DNA from: an uncultured Eubacterium sp.
GTDB taxonomy: Bacteria > Bacillota > Clostridia > Lachnospirales > Lachnospiraceae
DNA: 64,000 bases
Direction: 5' to 3'
Assembly (NCBI GenBank): GCA_910584795.1
Contig: CAJUBZ010000006.1
Coordinates: 1 to 64,000 of the forward strand
Positions within the stretch are counted from its first letter, which is position 1. Every line of letters starts with the position of its first letter. This document shows positions 25,626 through 34,488 of this stretch, in pieces. Both the position numbers and the translations under genes were made by a program. Below the pieces are notes generated by a model. That model was not told where the DNA came from. It saw only the letters and a program-made list of their open reading frames with translations, and ran no database searches.

Positions 25626-26288
25626 ATGAAAAAAATATTGATTATAGAAGATGATGAGTCTATCAGCAAAGAGTTATATAATTTGTTAATTCATTCCGGA
25701 TATGAGGCAGAGATTTTAGAGGATTTTTTGAATTCAAAAGAGAAGGCTTTAAAAAGTCGTGCTGACTTGATTTTATTAGACATTAATATTCCGGAATTAA
25801 ATGGAGAGCTGCTTTTAAAGGAAATCAGAAAGGAATCTGATGTGCCGGTGATTATGGTAACCAGTAAAACCAGTGAGGTGGATGAAGTTTTATCAATTTC
25901 CTATGGGGCAGATGATTTTATAACGAAGCCATACAGTCCGGCAGTTTTATTGTTACGAATACAAAATATATTTAAGAGAATGGAACCCAAAGGCGACAAG
26001 TTAAAATATAACGATTTGGATGTAAGCTTGAGTAAGGGGATTATCGGTAATGGGGAAGAAGAGATAAGATTAACAAAAAATGAGATGATTATTTTTTCTT
26101 ATCTTTTAAATAATCAGGGAAAGATTGTCACAAGGGATGACTTAATGACGGATTTGTGGAACAATGAAGAGTATATTAATGATAACGCACTGACTGTTAA
26201 CATTAGTAGATTAAGAAACAAACTTTCAATGTTTGGTTATGAGAGTGCTATTGAAACAAGAAAGGGACAAGGGTATCTTTTACGATGA
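25626..26288 (+). CDS. OmpR-family response regulator (BceR-like)
   Basis: A 220-residue protein with a receiver domain (about 3-112; EDD acidic pocket, phosphoacceptor Asp in LILLDINIP, Lys in TKPYSP) and a winged-helix Trans_Reg_C domain (about 125-220: LTKNEMIIFSYLL, DNALTVNISRLRNKL). It precedes and overlaps (4 bp) an intramembrane-sensing kinase and lies next to a BceAB-type transporter, so it probably controls resistance to antimicrobial peptides. Confidence 0.9.
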   Translation: MKKILIIEDDESISKELYNLLIHSGYEAEILEDFLNSKEKALKSRADLILLDINIPELNGELLLKEIRKESDVPVIMVTSKTSEVDEVLSISYGADDFITKPYSPAVLLLRIQNIFKRMEPKGDKLKYNDLDVSLSKGIIGNGEEEIRLTKNEMIIFSYLLNNQGKIVTRDDLMTDLWNNEEYINDNALTVNISRLRNKLSMFGYESAIETRKGQGYLLR

Positions 26289-27346
26289 AAGTAAGTAAAT
26301 ATTTAAAGGATAAAAAGCTGTCAATGATTGTATTTATTGCCTGCTTTTTTATTATGTCAGGAATGTTTTTCGCATTTCGTATTCCGAAACAATTAATTGT
26401 GGCAACAGCAGCTGTATATCTTATTATGGGACTTTGTCTGGTTGGAATTAATTTTTGTAGAAAGAAAAAGTTTTATGATGGGCTGGTTAATAATACCAGT
26501 GCATTAGATCAAAAATTTTTAGTTTTAGAAACTTTGGAAAAGCCAAATTTTTATGAGGGAGAAATTTTATATGAGAACATGTATGAAATCAATAAGTCTA
26601 TGGTTGAAAGAATAGGAGATTACAGAGAAAATATAGATGATTTTAAAGAATATATAGAAATGTGGATACATGAAGTAAAAATACCTATCTCCAGTCTGGT
26701 CTTAATGTGCCATAATGATAAAAAGGATAATGATAGTATCTCACAAGAGCAAACTATTGCTATGAAAAAAATGAATGAAAAATATATGAAACAAATCAAA
26801 AGACTGGATAATTATACCGATCAAGTACTGTATTACATGCGCAGCAACTGTACAGAAAATGACTATTTGATTAAAGAAACAGGGCTTGATAAGATTGTAG
26901 GCAGTGTACTGATAAAAAATAAAGATGACCTGTTGGAAAATAATATTAACATTATTGTAGATACAAAAGCATGCAAGGTCATGACAGATGCAAAGTGGAT
27001 TGAATTTATTTTAAACCAGATTATAAATAACAGTATCAAATATAAAAAAAGTAATACAGATTCTTTCATAAAGATTGGGACGAAAGAGGAGGCAGATAAT
27101 GTTTATCTCAGCGTTTACGATAACGGGATAGGAATTCCACCTAAGGATATAGCGAGTGTGTTTAAGAAATCATTTACAGGAGAGAATGGAAGAAAAGGAG
27201 CAAAGTCCACGGGGATGGGACTTTATATTGCAAAGAAGTTATGTGTGAAATTAGGTCATAAAATAGAAGTTTCATCAAAGGAGAATCAGTGGACACAGGT
27301 AACAATTATATTTGGAAAGAATGATTATTACAAATTTGAAAAGTAA
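26285..27346 (+). CDS. intramembrane-sensing histidine kinase (BceS-like)
   Basis: A 353-residue kinase with two N-terminal transmembrane helices (about 14-33 and 37-58) and almost no extracellular loop, typical of BceS-type kinases that sense through the partner ABC permease. The H-box region is YIEMWIHEVKIPISSLVLM with the phosphorylated His. ATPase motifs are NQIINNSIKYKK (N-box), VYDNGIGI and GMGLYIAKKL. It is translationally coupled to the response regulator. Confidence 0.9.
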   Translation: MKVSKYLKDKKLSMIVFIACFFIMSGMFFAFRIPKQLIVATAAVYLIMGLCLVGINFCRKKKFYDGLVNNTSALDQKFLVLETLEKPNFYEGEILYENMYEINKSMVERIGDYRENIDDFKEYIEMWIHEVKIPISSLVLMCHNDKKDNDSISQEQTIAMKKMNEKYMKQIKRLDNYTDQVLYYMRSNCTENDYLIKETGLDKIVGSVLIKNKDDLLENNINIIVDTKACKVMTDAKWIEFILNQIINNSIKYKKSNTDSFIKIGTKEEADNVYLSVYDNGIGIPPKDIASVFKKSFTGENGRKGAKSTGMGLYIAKKLCVKLGHKIEVSSKENQWTQVTIIFGKNDYYKFEK

Positions 27347-27348
27347 CC

Positions 27349-27414
27349 TTACGAAATTGTAATGTATTGTAAGATTAGAATTACGACAAAAAAACAAGTT
27401 TGCTTTATTATAGT
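27349..27414 (+). promoter_or_regulatory. operator and promoter of the Bce-type ABC operon
   Basis: TTACGAAATTGTAA (27349-27362) matches the site before the regulator gene (TTAC-R-AAA-Y-TGTAA). A likely -10 TATAGT is at 27409-27414, followed by GTAAGGAGGAG before the ABC gene. A second partial motif, TTGTAAG, is at 27367. Confidence 0.6.
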
Positions 27415-27437
27415 TTTTGTAAGGAGGAGTTAATACT

Positions 27438-28205
27438 ATGGAAAATATTTTAAAAATTGAAAGAATCGAAAAGTATTATGGAAACAAGTCCAGTCTTACA
27501 AAGGCTATTGATAACATATCTTTTGAGGTGGATAAGGGAGAGTTTGTTGCAATTATGGGAGCATCAGGCTCAGGAAAGACAACATTATTAAACTGTATTT
27601 CGACAATTGACAAGGTAACAGCAGGTAATATTTATGTTGGCGGACAGAATATTACAAAATTAAAGTCAAAAGCATTAAATAAATTCAGAAGGGAAGAATT
27701 AGGATTTATTTTTCAGGATTTTAATTTGTTAGATACACTTACAGCATATGAAAATATTGCATTGGCATTGTCGATACAGAACGTAAGTGCAAGTGAAATT
27801 GACAGCCGAATCAGGAAGGTTGCGTATGATTTAGATATTGAAAGCGTGTTGAGAAAATATCCGTATCAGATGTCCGGAGGACAGAAACAGAGAGTGGCAA
27901 GTGCAAGAGCCATTATTACCAATCCGAAACTGGTTCTGGCAGATGAACCGACAGGGGCATTGGATTCAAAGTCAGCGAAGATGCTGTTAGAAAGATTTCA
28001 TTATCTGAACAGAGATTTTCTGGCAACAATACTTATGGTAACCCATGATGCATTTACAGCAAGTTATGCATCCAGAGTTATTTTCATCAAGGATGGCAAA
28101 ATTTTTAATGAACTTCTGAGAGCAGGAAGAAGCAGAAAGGAATTTTTTGATGAAATTATTGATGTAGTTACAATGCTTGGTGGAGATTTAAACGATGCTC
28201 TTTAA
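27438..28205 (+). CDS. ABC transporter ATPase (BceA-like)
   Basis: A 255-residue ATPase of the MacB/LolD/Bce type. It has Walker A GASGSGKTT, Q-loop FQDFNLLDTLTAYEN, signature MSGGQKQRVASARA, Walker B LVLADEPTGALD and H-loop VTHD. It overlaps the permease gene by 11 bp. Together with the 680-residue permease it forms a Bce-type detoxification module against cell-wall-targeting peptides, controlled by the two-component system upstream. Confidence 0.94.
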   Translation: MENILKIERIEKYYGNKSSLTKAIDNISFEVDKGEFVAIMGASGSGKTTLLNCISTIDKVTAGNIYVGGQNITKLKSKALNKFRREELGFIFQDFNLLDTLTAYENIALALSIQNVSASEIDSRIRKVAYDLDIESVLRKYPYQMSGGQKQRVASARAIITNPKLVLADEPTGALDSKSAKMLLERFHYLNRDFLATILMVTHDAFTASYASRVIFIKDGKIFNELLRAGRSRKEFFDEIIDVVTMLGGDLNDAL

Positions 28206-30237
28206 ATTATCTGCAAAAAATATAACAAAGAGTATTAAAGATTATGCCATCTATTTCTTTACTCTTGTGTTAGGTGTTGCAATATTTTATGTATTTAACG
28301 CAATAGAATCCCAATCAGTCATGTTGCAGGTATCAGAAAATACAGCAGAGATTATAGAACTGATGACAAACATTTTGTCAGGAGTAAGTGTATTCGTGTC
28401 ATTTATTTTGGGATTTTTAATTATTTATGCCTCAAGGTTTCTTATAAAGAGAAGAAACAGAGAGTTTGGAATTTATCTGACTCTTGGCATGGGAAAAAGA
28501 AAGATTTCTCTGATTCTTTTCTTTGAAACATTAATTATAGGGGCAGCATCTTTAGCAATTGGTCTTGCAATTGGTATTGGATTGTCGCAGATTATGAGCG
28601 TACTGGTAGCCAATATGTTTGATGCTGATATGACAAAATTTCAGTTTGTCTTTTCTAATAGTGCCTGTGTGAAAACTTTAATCTATTTTGGAATTATGTA
28701 TTTATTTGTAATGGTTTTTAATACAGTAATTATTGGAAAATGTAAATTAATAGATTTGATTCAGTCGGGGAAAAAAGTAGAAAAAATAAAAATGAAAAAT
28801 CCTGTTATTTGTATTTTTGTATTTGCAATATCAGCAGCGATGATTGGATATGGATATTATATGGTAACAGGCGGTCTGACTGTAATGGATGACAGCAGAG
28901 AAATTTATAAGGCGATAACATTGGGAGCTGTTGGAACATTTCTTTTATTCTGGTCTTTATCAGGGTTGGTATTAAAAATTGTAATGACAATGAAAAAAGT
29001 GTATTACAAAGAACTGAACAGTTTTACGTTAAGACAGGTAAGCAGCAAAATCAATACTGCTGTGATTCAATTGACACTGATATGTTTGATGTTGTTTGTG
29101 ACAATCTGTGTATTGTCCAGTGCGTTGTCAATTAAAAATTCAATGTCTGCAAATTTACGAAATTTAGCGCCAATGGATGTCCAGCTTACGAAATGGATCG
29201 ACCATGATTCACAGAACAAAAAGATAATAAAAGACACGGAAAAGACAATTTTTCAGACTTTGGAGGAAAGTGGTTTTGATACAAAAGAGAACCTGAAAGA
29301 TGTAGTGAACTATACTGTTTATTATGATAAAAAATTTACGTTGAAAGCAACATTAGGAGATATGACAGGCGAATTAATGAAACAGTTTAAGTTTTTGCAA
29401 TATGATTCAAAAGAAGATATTGTGAAAATAAGCGATTATAATAAGATTGCTAAACAGTATGGGCATGAAACATTTACATTAAAAAATGATGAATACATGG
29501 TTGTAGGGGACTTTGAGAGCATGGTTAAAGTTCGAAATGAAGTCCTGAAAAATGGACAGACCATTGAATTAAAGGGAAAGACTTATAAGCCGAAATATAG
29601 GGAATGCAAAGAGGGATTTATTGAAATGAGTGGAAATCCTGCAACTTCCGGACTTTTTATTGTTCCGGATCATGTGGTCGAAGCATTGGATGTTCATATG
29701 ACAGGAGCCATCGCAAATTATAAAGCTGCTTCTAAAGAGGAACGGTATGAGATTGAGAAGAAGTTAGACAAAGTGATAGAAAACAGATGGAATAAGACAA
29801 GTCTGATATCGAGCAATTCTAAAATTGACATTGCAGAAGCAACTACCGGATTAGGTGCATTAGTGACCTTTATAGGACTTTATCTTGGAATTATTTTCCT
29901 TATGGCGAGTGCAGCAGTTCTGGCACTAAAAGAATTGTCTGAGGCAACAGATAATAAAGAACGATATATGATATTAAAACGATTAGGAGCAGATGATAAG
30001 ATGGTAAATAAGGCATTGTTCAGACAGGTCGGAATATTCTTTATGTTTCCGTTGTTGATTGCCATTGTTCATTCTGTGGTTGGGTTGAAATTCTGTACGT
30101 ATATCTTAGAAACATTTGGAAAAGGTGGTTTATTACCGTCGATTATTATGACTACTGTCTTTTTGGTAGTAATCTATGGAGGATATTTCATGATAACATA
30201 TTTCTGCAGTAGAAATATTATTCGGGAAAAAAGGTAA
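28195..30237 (+). CDS. ABC transporter permease (BceB-like, FtsX family)
   Basis: A 680-residue FtsX-domain permease. About ten membrane helices are arranged as N-terminal groups (about 15-300), a large extracellular domain of roughly 210 residues (about 325-535, with MDVQLTKWIDHDS to LISSNSKIDIAE) and three C-terminal helices. The large loop between helices 7 and 8 is the Bce hallmark and interacts with peptide-lipid II complexes in homologues. A strong terminator follows. Confidence 0.92.
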   Translation: MLFKLSAKNITKSIKDYAIYFFTLVLGVAIFYVFNAIESQSVMLQVSENTAEIIELMTNILSGVSVFVSFILGFLIIYASRFLIKRRNREFGIYLTLGMGKRKISLILFFETLIIGAASLAIGLAIGIGLSQIMSVLVANMFDADMTKFQFVFSNSACVKTLIYFGIMYLFVMVFNTVIIGKCKLIDLIQSGKKVEKIKMKNPVICIFVFAISAAMIGYGYYMVTGGLTVMDDSREIYKAITLGAVGTFLLFWSLSGLVLKIVMTMKKVYYKELNSFTLRQVSSKINTAVIQLTLICLMLFVTICVLSSALSIKNSMSANLRNLAPMDVQLTKWIDHDSQNKKIIKDTEKTIFQTLEESGFDTKENLKDVVNYTVYYDKKFTLKATLGDMTGELMKQFKFLQYDSKEDIVKISDYNKIAKQYGHETFTLKNDEYMVVGDFESMVKVRNEVLKNGQTIELKGKTYKPKYRECKEGFIEMSGNPATSGLFIVPDHVVEALDVHMTGAIANYKAASKEERYEIEKKLDKVIENRWNKTSLISSNSKIDIAEATTGLGALVTFIGLYLGIIFLMASAAVLALKELSEATDNKERYMILKRLGADDKMVNKALFRQVGIFFMFPLLIAIVHSVVGLKFCTYILETFGKGGLLPSIIMTTVFLVVIYGGYFMITYFCSRNIIREKR

Positions 30238-30265
30238 AGAGTATTTAGAATAAAATGAATAGACG

Positions 30266-30310
30266 AAAGAGAAGTCAACTGATTGTAGAATCACAGTTGA
30301 CTTCTCTTTT
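30266..30310 (+). terminator. intrinsic terminator of Bce-type operon
   Basis: AAAGAGAAGTCAACTG pairs with CAGTTGACTTCTCTTT (16 bp, perfect) and continues into T-rich sequence. Confidence 0.92.
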
Positions 30311-30683
30311 TACGTTGGTTGACATAGGGTTATACATAATGTAGTATAATAGTATATCAATAGTTCGGATAAAATTTCATAGGAAGGAGGAAGAGTGTTA
30401 GAAAGCAGTGAAAATTGTTTTTAAAGATAACTGCTGAGATTATAAGGAGTTTTGTTTGATAAAAGGGGGGATTTAGGTTTTTGTATTGAAATGAGATGAA
30501 AAATATATAGTGGAGTTTCCCTGACAGAACGAAAGATAAATTAAGTGTAAGAATGAATTACTTACATTTATAGTATTGTGTTCGTGTTAGGGATTTTGTT
30601 TTTTCAAAGAATAATTATTTTATAGTATTTACAACAAGGTATAAAATAATTTGTGTGAGGAAAAAGAAAGTGGAGGAAAAGTT
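30311..30683 (+). promoter_or_regulatory. promoter and long leader with internal hairpin before protease gene
   Basis: TTGACA (30319-30324), 17-bp spacer, TAGTAT (30342-30347); TATAAT at 30345 is an alternative with a longer spacer. The leader runs about 330 nt without a convincing gene. A terminator-like hairpin, CCCTGACA/GAAC pairing with GTTC/TGTTAGGG (30519-30592), is followed by ATTTTGTTTTTT. This would end transcription 80 nt before the protease start unless prevented, suggesting attenuation or a separate small RNA. Confidence 0.5.
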
Positions 30684-32747
30684 ATGGAAAAAAGTTTTAA
30701 AAGAAAAGTAATTAACAAAGTATTTTGTTTGTTGGTTATAAGTATGTTAGTAGTATGTGATTTATCAATTGCTATATTAGTAAAAGCGGATGAAGTGAAA
30801 AATGAATATATTATTACATTTAAGAAAAACGAGGATATTTATACTGTAAGAGCATATGATAAAAAGGCAGAATTTATTGATAAACAAGAAAAAATATTTC
30901 GTTTAGAATTAACAGATAGCGAAGTAAATAATATTAAAAAGAATAAGAATATAAATTCAGTTGAAAGCAATATAGTTATACAGGGATCAGACAAGAAAAA
31001 TAAGAATAAGCGTAAATATCTAAATAAAGCCAGATGGAATATAGACATGATAAACGCAAAGGATGGTCATGTGAATAATAATGAAATTATTAAGATTGCA
31101 CTTATTGATTCAGGAGTAAATTATAATAGTGGTATGAACATAAAGCGAAGAATTAATCTTGTTGAAGGAGAAGATGATATATCTCCGTTACATGAAGATT
31201 TTTCAGGGCATGGTACATCTATAGCAAGTATTATTGCTTCAAAAGATGAAAAAAAGCAGAAAATAGGTGTTGACAGTAATGCTGAGATTATATCTATAAA
31301 AGTATTAGATAAAAATAATAGAACTTCAGTTGATAAAATTATAGAAGCGATATATGTTGCGATAAATGAAAGAGTAAATATTATTAACATGAGTTTTGGG
31401 ACAGCCCAATATTCAGAAGCACTGCATATGGCAATTAAGGATGCATATAATGCTGGTATATTGATTATTGCAGCTGCTGGAAATAGAGGAGAGATAGACA
31501 AAGAGGTTGAGTATCCAGCAGCCTTTGAAGAAGTATTATCCGTTGGGGCAGTTAACAGTAAAGGTGAAATTTCAAGTATTAGTAGTAGCGGTAATAGAGT
31601 AGATATATATGCCCCTGGTGAATCTGTTACGTCAAAAGGAATATTTAATTGTGATGTAGTTTGTTCAGGAACAAGTATAGCGGTGCCGCATGTTGTGGGA
31701 GTGGCTAGCAAAATATGGAGTAAAGATAAAAGTAAAACACAAGAGTTTATTAAAAGACTTTTGTTAGACTCAGCAAATGAAGTGGGAGAAACAAAAATTG
31801 TAGATTTGGGGTATGCATTAGAAATTTATGATGAATTTGAAAAGAAATATCAAAGTGAACATTATTTTGATGAATTTAATGAAAATAGTGAACTTGTAAT
31901 AGTGAGTGATGAAGAGAATACTGTTGAGGGAAGTTGGGCTAGATTTAGACATCAGGATACAATTGAACGATATACGACATTGAGTACTGCAAAAAAAACA
32001 TATTCCAATAAAGCAATAAAATTAATGATAGCTGGTATTAGATTGGCAGATGAGGATACGACGAATTTGGCGTTTAATGTAAATCAGACAAATGCTCATG
32101 GATGGTGGCATGCGGGAAGTATGAATACAAGTACATTAAAAGGCGTTATACCAAATTATTTCTCAACAATGGAGTTTGTTGAAAATGTAATACATACAAC
32201 AGGATGTGAAATTAATAATGCACCAAAACCTGCAGGGATGTCAGATATTGTATATGAAAATGCAAAAAAGAATTTGATTTCAGCCACTAATAAATTTGAT
32301 TTTTCATCATTAGGATATGAGAGAAATGTTAAAAATTGTAGATATTTATACTGGGGGATTTATTTACATATTGCAACAGATTTATTTGCACATAGGGCAT
32401 TTGTAAAACATACGGATGGAAATTATTACTATATTACAGATTCAAGAATAGGAATGGAAGCTGATAGTATTAAGGATTTGCCGGAAAGATATACACTTAC
32501 AGCGTATACTGTTCAGGATATTATGGATAACTGTATTAATCCAGATTCACCATATGATTCGAAACGAGTTACTTTGGCACAATTTACAAATCATAAAGTG
32601 TATTATTCAGGAAGATTTAAATTACAAAACTATTACGAGTTTGCAGTCGAGAGTGGATGGGATAAAAAAGTATCTAGTACTACAATGCAAATAGTAAAGG
32701 ATAATTCTATTAAAATAAATTACTATAATGCTTCATCAATTAAATAA
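30684..32747 (+). CDS. secreted subtilisin-like (S8) protease with C-terminal helical domain
   Basis: ATG 30684 (after GTGGAGGAAAAG) starts a signal peptide. The 687-residue protein has a propeptide-like I9 region (about 40-100) and an S8 domain with Asp142 (IALIDSGVN), His176 (DFSGHGTS), Asn267 (AAAGN) and Ser331 (CSGTSIAVPH). After about residue 415 comes a 270-residue region with NAHGWWHAG (His472, His476) and LHIATDLFAHRAF (H562-xxx-D566-xxx-H570). It looks like the metal-binding helical fold of zinc-dependent phospholipase C/P1 nuclease proteins; that likeness is tentative. An LRR protein gene follows 13 bp on. Confidence 0.82.
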   Translation: MEKSFKRKVINKVFCLLVISMLVVCDLSIAILVKADEVKNEYIITFKKNEDIYTVRAYDKKAEFIDKQEKIFRLELTDSEVNNIKKNKNINSVESNIVIQGSDKKNKNKRKYLNKARWNIDMINAKDGHVNNNEIIKIALIDSGVNYNSGMNIKRRINLVEGEDDISPLHEDFSGHGTSIASIIASKDEKKQKIGVDSNAEIISIKVLDKNNRTSVDKIIEAIYVAINERVNIINMSFGTAQYSEALHMAIKDAYNAGILIIAAAGNRGEIDKEVEYPAAFEEVLSVGAVNSKGEISSISSSGNRVDIYAPGESVTSKGIFNCDVVCSGTSIAVPHVVGVASKIWSKDKSKTQEFIKRLLLDSANEVGETKIVDLGYALEIYDEFEKKYQSEHYFDEFNENSELVIVSDEENTVEGSWARFRHQDTIERYTTLSTAKKTYSNKAIKLMIAGIRLADEDTTNLAFNVNQTNAHGWWHAGSMNTSTLKGVIPNYFSTMEFVENVIHTTGCEINNAPKPAGMSDIVYENAKKNLISATNKFDFSSLGYERNVKNCRYLYWGIYLHIATDLFAHRAFVKHTDGNYYYITDSRIGMEADSIKDLPERYTLTAYTVQDIMDNCINPDSPYDSKRVTLAQFTNHKVYYSGRFKLQNYYEFAVESGWDKKVSSTTMQIVKDNSIKINYYNASSIK

Positions 32748-32760
32748 AGGAGACATAAAT

Positions 32761-34050
32761 ATGAAAAATAAAATATTAACAGTAACTATATTATTATCAC
32801 TAATATTATTGTTTAATACAAATAAGAGTTTGGCAGATGAGATAAATAGAATAGAAGGTGTGTGTGGAGAAAATGCTGTCTGGAGTTATAATAAAGAGAC
32901 AAAAACATTGATTGTAAGTGGAAAAGGAACAGTGACAGCTTCTGGCATTAGTTTAATTTCAGATAACATTAATACTTTAGTTGTTGAAGGGAGCATTAAT
33001 ACAATTGGCGAGAATGCATTTAAAGGAATTAAAGTATCGCATATTGAATTAAAAGAGGGAATTCGGAAAATCGAGAATTACGCATTTTACAATTGTATTG
33101 GACCTAAGAAAATAGTAATTCCTAAATCTGTTACACGAATTGGAAGTGGAATCTTTGAATTAAGCCAAGGTTTTAATAATGTTACAATATTGGGAGATGT
33201 GTCTGCTGGTATAAGTACTTTTGGTGCATTATATTCTCCAGTAGATATCCTTGAAGTAGCAGGAAAGATTGACAATATAGCAAATATAATGATGAGTTCA
33301 GAGGGAGCGGTACCTGAAGTCAGGTTTATTAATGATAATAATAATTATAGTATGGTAAATGACATTATAATGTCAAAGGATAAAAAAGTTGTATATGCAT
33401 TAAATGGAAGGAAAAATATCACAAAAATTAAAATGCCCGTAAGTGTTAAAAAGATTACGCCTTATGCTTTTTATATGAGAGGGTTAAAAAGTGTACAGTT
33501 GAATAAAAATTTAAAGTACATTGGTGAAAAAGCTTTTTATCATAACAATATTCAGAAGATTACAATACCAAAAAATGTTAAGTCTATTGGAAAGTCAGCT
33601 TTTGCATTTAATCAGTTGACAAAGTTAAATTTTAAAGGAAATTCTCTTATTAAGATAGAGGAAGAGGCATTCTATGAAAATGAAAAAGGATTAAAGAATG
33701 TAGTCTTATATAATTATCCAAGACTTGAAAAAAGAGCATTTGATGGAAATGTGGTCATAGAATATGAGGCAGTTAAAAAAATAGCAGGAACAATAATAAA
33801 AGTGAATATTAAACATAGACGTTCTAAATATGCTGTGGCTGTCAAAAAGAAAAATGAAAGACCAATCAAGTGTAGAATTATATTTAAGTATGGAAAAAAT
33901 AAAAAAAACGTTGTCATTAATTTACCTAAAAATAAAAAAGAAAAAAAAGAAATGATAAAAATGAAAAGAATATCATATCGGGTAAAGCATAAAGTATATG
34001 TTCAATTTAAGAAAAAAGGGAGATGGCAAAAGAAAATCAGAATGTTGTAG
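32761..34050 (+). CDS. secreted leucine-rich-repeat (BspA-type) protein
   Basis: ATG 32761, after AAAGGAGAC, begins a signal peptide (about residues 1-25, cut near LADE). The 429-residue protein has several BspA-type LRR units, for example KIENYAFYNC, ITPYAFYMRGLKSVQLNKNLKYIGEKAFY and ITIPKNVKSIGKSAFAFNQL. A very Lys-rich C-terminal domain (about 345-429) probably binds the cell wall. Such proteins act at the cell surface in adhesion. It is co-transcribed with the S8 protease upstream. Confidence 0.85.
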   Translation: MKNKILTVTILLSLILLFNTNKSLADEINRIEGVCGENAVWSYNKETKTLIVSGKGTVTASGISLISDNINTLVVEGSINTIGENAFKGIKVSHIELKEGIRKIENYAFYNCIGPKKIVIPKSVTRIGSGIFELSQGFNNVTILGDVSAGISTFGALYSPVDILEVAGKIDNIANIMMSSEGAVPEVRFINDNNNYSMVNDIIMSKDKKVVYALNGRKNITKIKMPVSVKKITPYAFYMRGLKSVQLNKNLKYIGEKAFYHNNIQKITIPKNVKSIGKSAFAFNQLTKLNFKGNSLIKIEEEAFYENEKGLKNVVLYNYPRLEKRAFDGNVVIEYEAVKKIAGTIIKVNIKHRRSKYAVAVKKKNERPIKCRIIFKYGKNKKNVVINLPKNKKEKKEMIKMKRISYRVKHKVYVQFKKKGRWQKKIRML

Positions 34051-34054
34051 GAAT

Positions 34055-34091
34055 AAAGCAGTTATGGTCTTGATACCATGGCTGCTTTTTT
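34055..34091 (+). terminator. intrinsic terminator after LRR gene
   Basis: AAAGCAGTTATGGT pairs with ACCATGGCTGCTTT (G-U pairs allowed), followed by TTTT; 5 bp after the stop codon. Confidence 0.88.
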
Positions 34092-34099
34092 GACTCGTC

Positions 34100-34447
34100 C
34101 TATAAAATATACGGTTCTTGAATTAAAATATCATATATATCATCAAATTTAATTCTTGTATTTACAATCTGTAATATTTGGTTATTAATATCTATTTTAG
34201 CTATAATTCCGGTCAGCTTAATATACTCATCATAAAAAAAATAAATAACAGTAATTATCATTCCACACTTTAACAAATGCATTTTTCTGTCCAGTTCTAC
34301 AATACTGTCCTCTGACAATTCAATTTTTGGAACAATAATTTTCTCCTTTTCTTTTAAAGCCTCATCCAATCCTTTTAATGCAGAGAAAGGCATAAATTGT
34401 TTGGCACGATCAGCCGTCGACATTTTATGTTTCGGTCTTTTGGCCAT
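34100..34447 (-). CDS. YolD-like protein
   Basis: A 115-residue protein with the YolD-type N-terminus (MAKRPKHKMSTADRAKQFMPFSALKGLDEAL) and a beta-rich remainder (KCGMIITVIYFFYDEYIKLTGIIAKID). YolD-family genes typically sit beside UvrX-type Y-family polymerases, as here (41 bp downstream of the polymerase). Its molecular role is unknown; involvement in damage tolerance is inferred from context. GGGGGAATAT lies upstream of the start. Confidence 0.85.
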   Translation of the reverse strand: MAKRPKHKMSTADRAKQFMPFSALKGLDEALKEKEKIIVPKIELSEDSIVELDRKMHLLKCGMIITVIYFFYDEYIKLTGIIAKIDINNQILQIVNTRIKFDDIYDILIQEPYIL

Positions 34448-34488
34448 GAATATATTCCCCCTATATATTATAAAGTTTGTATTATCAA

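Noticed and set aside
30838..31711. Minus-strand frames within the S8 protease gene
   Set aside because: Low-complexity shadows; the plus-strand gene has complete catalytic motifs.
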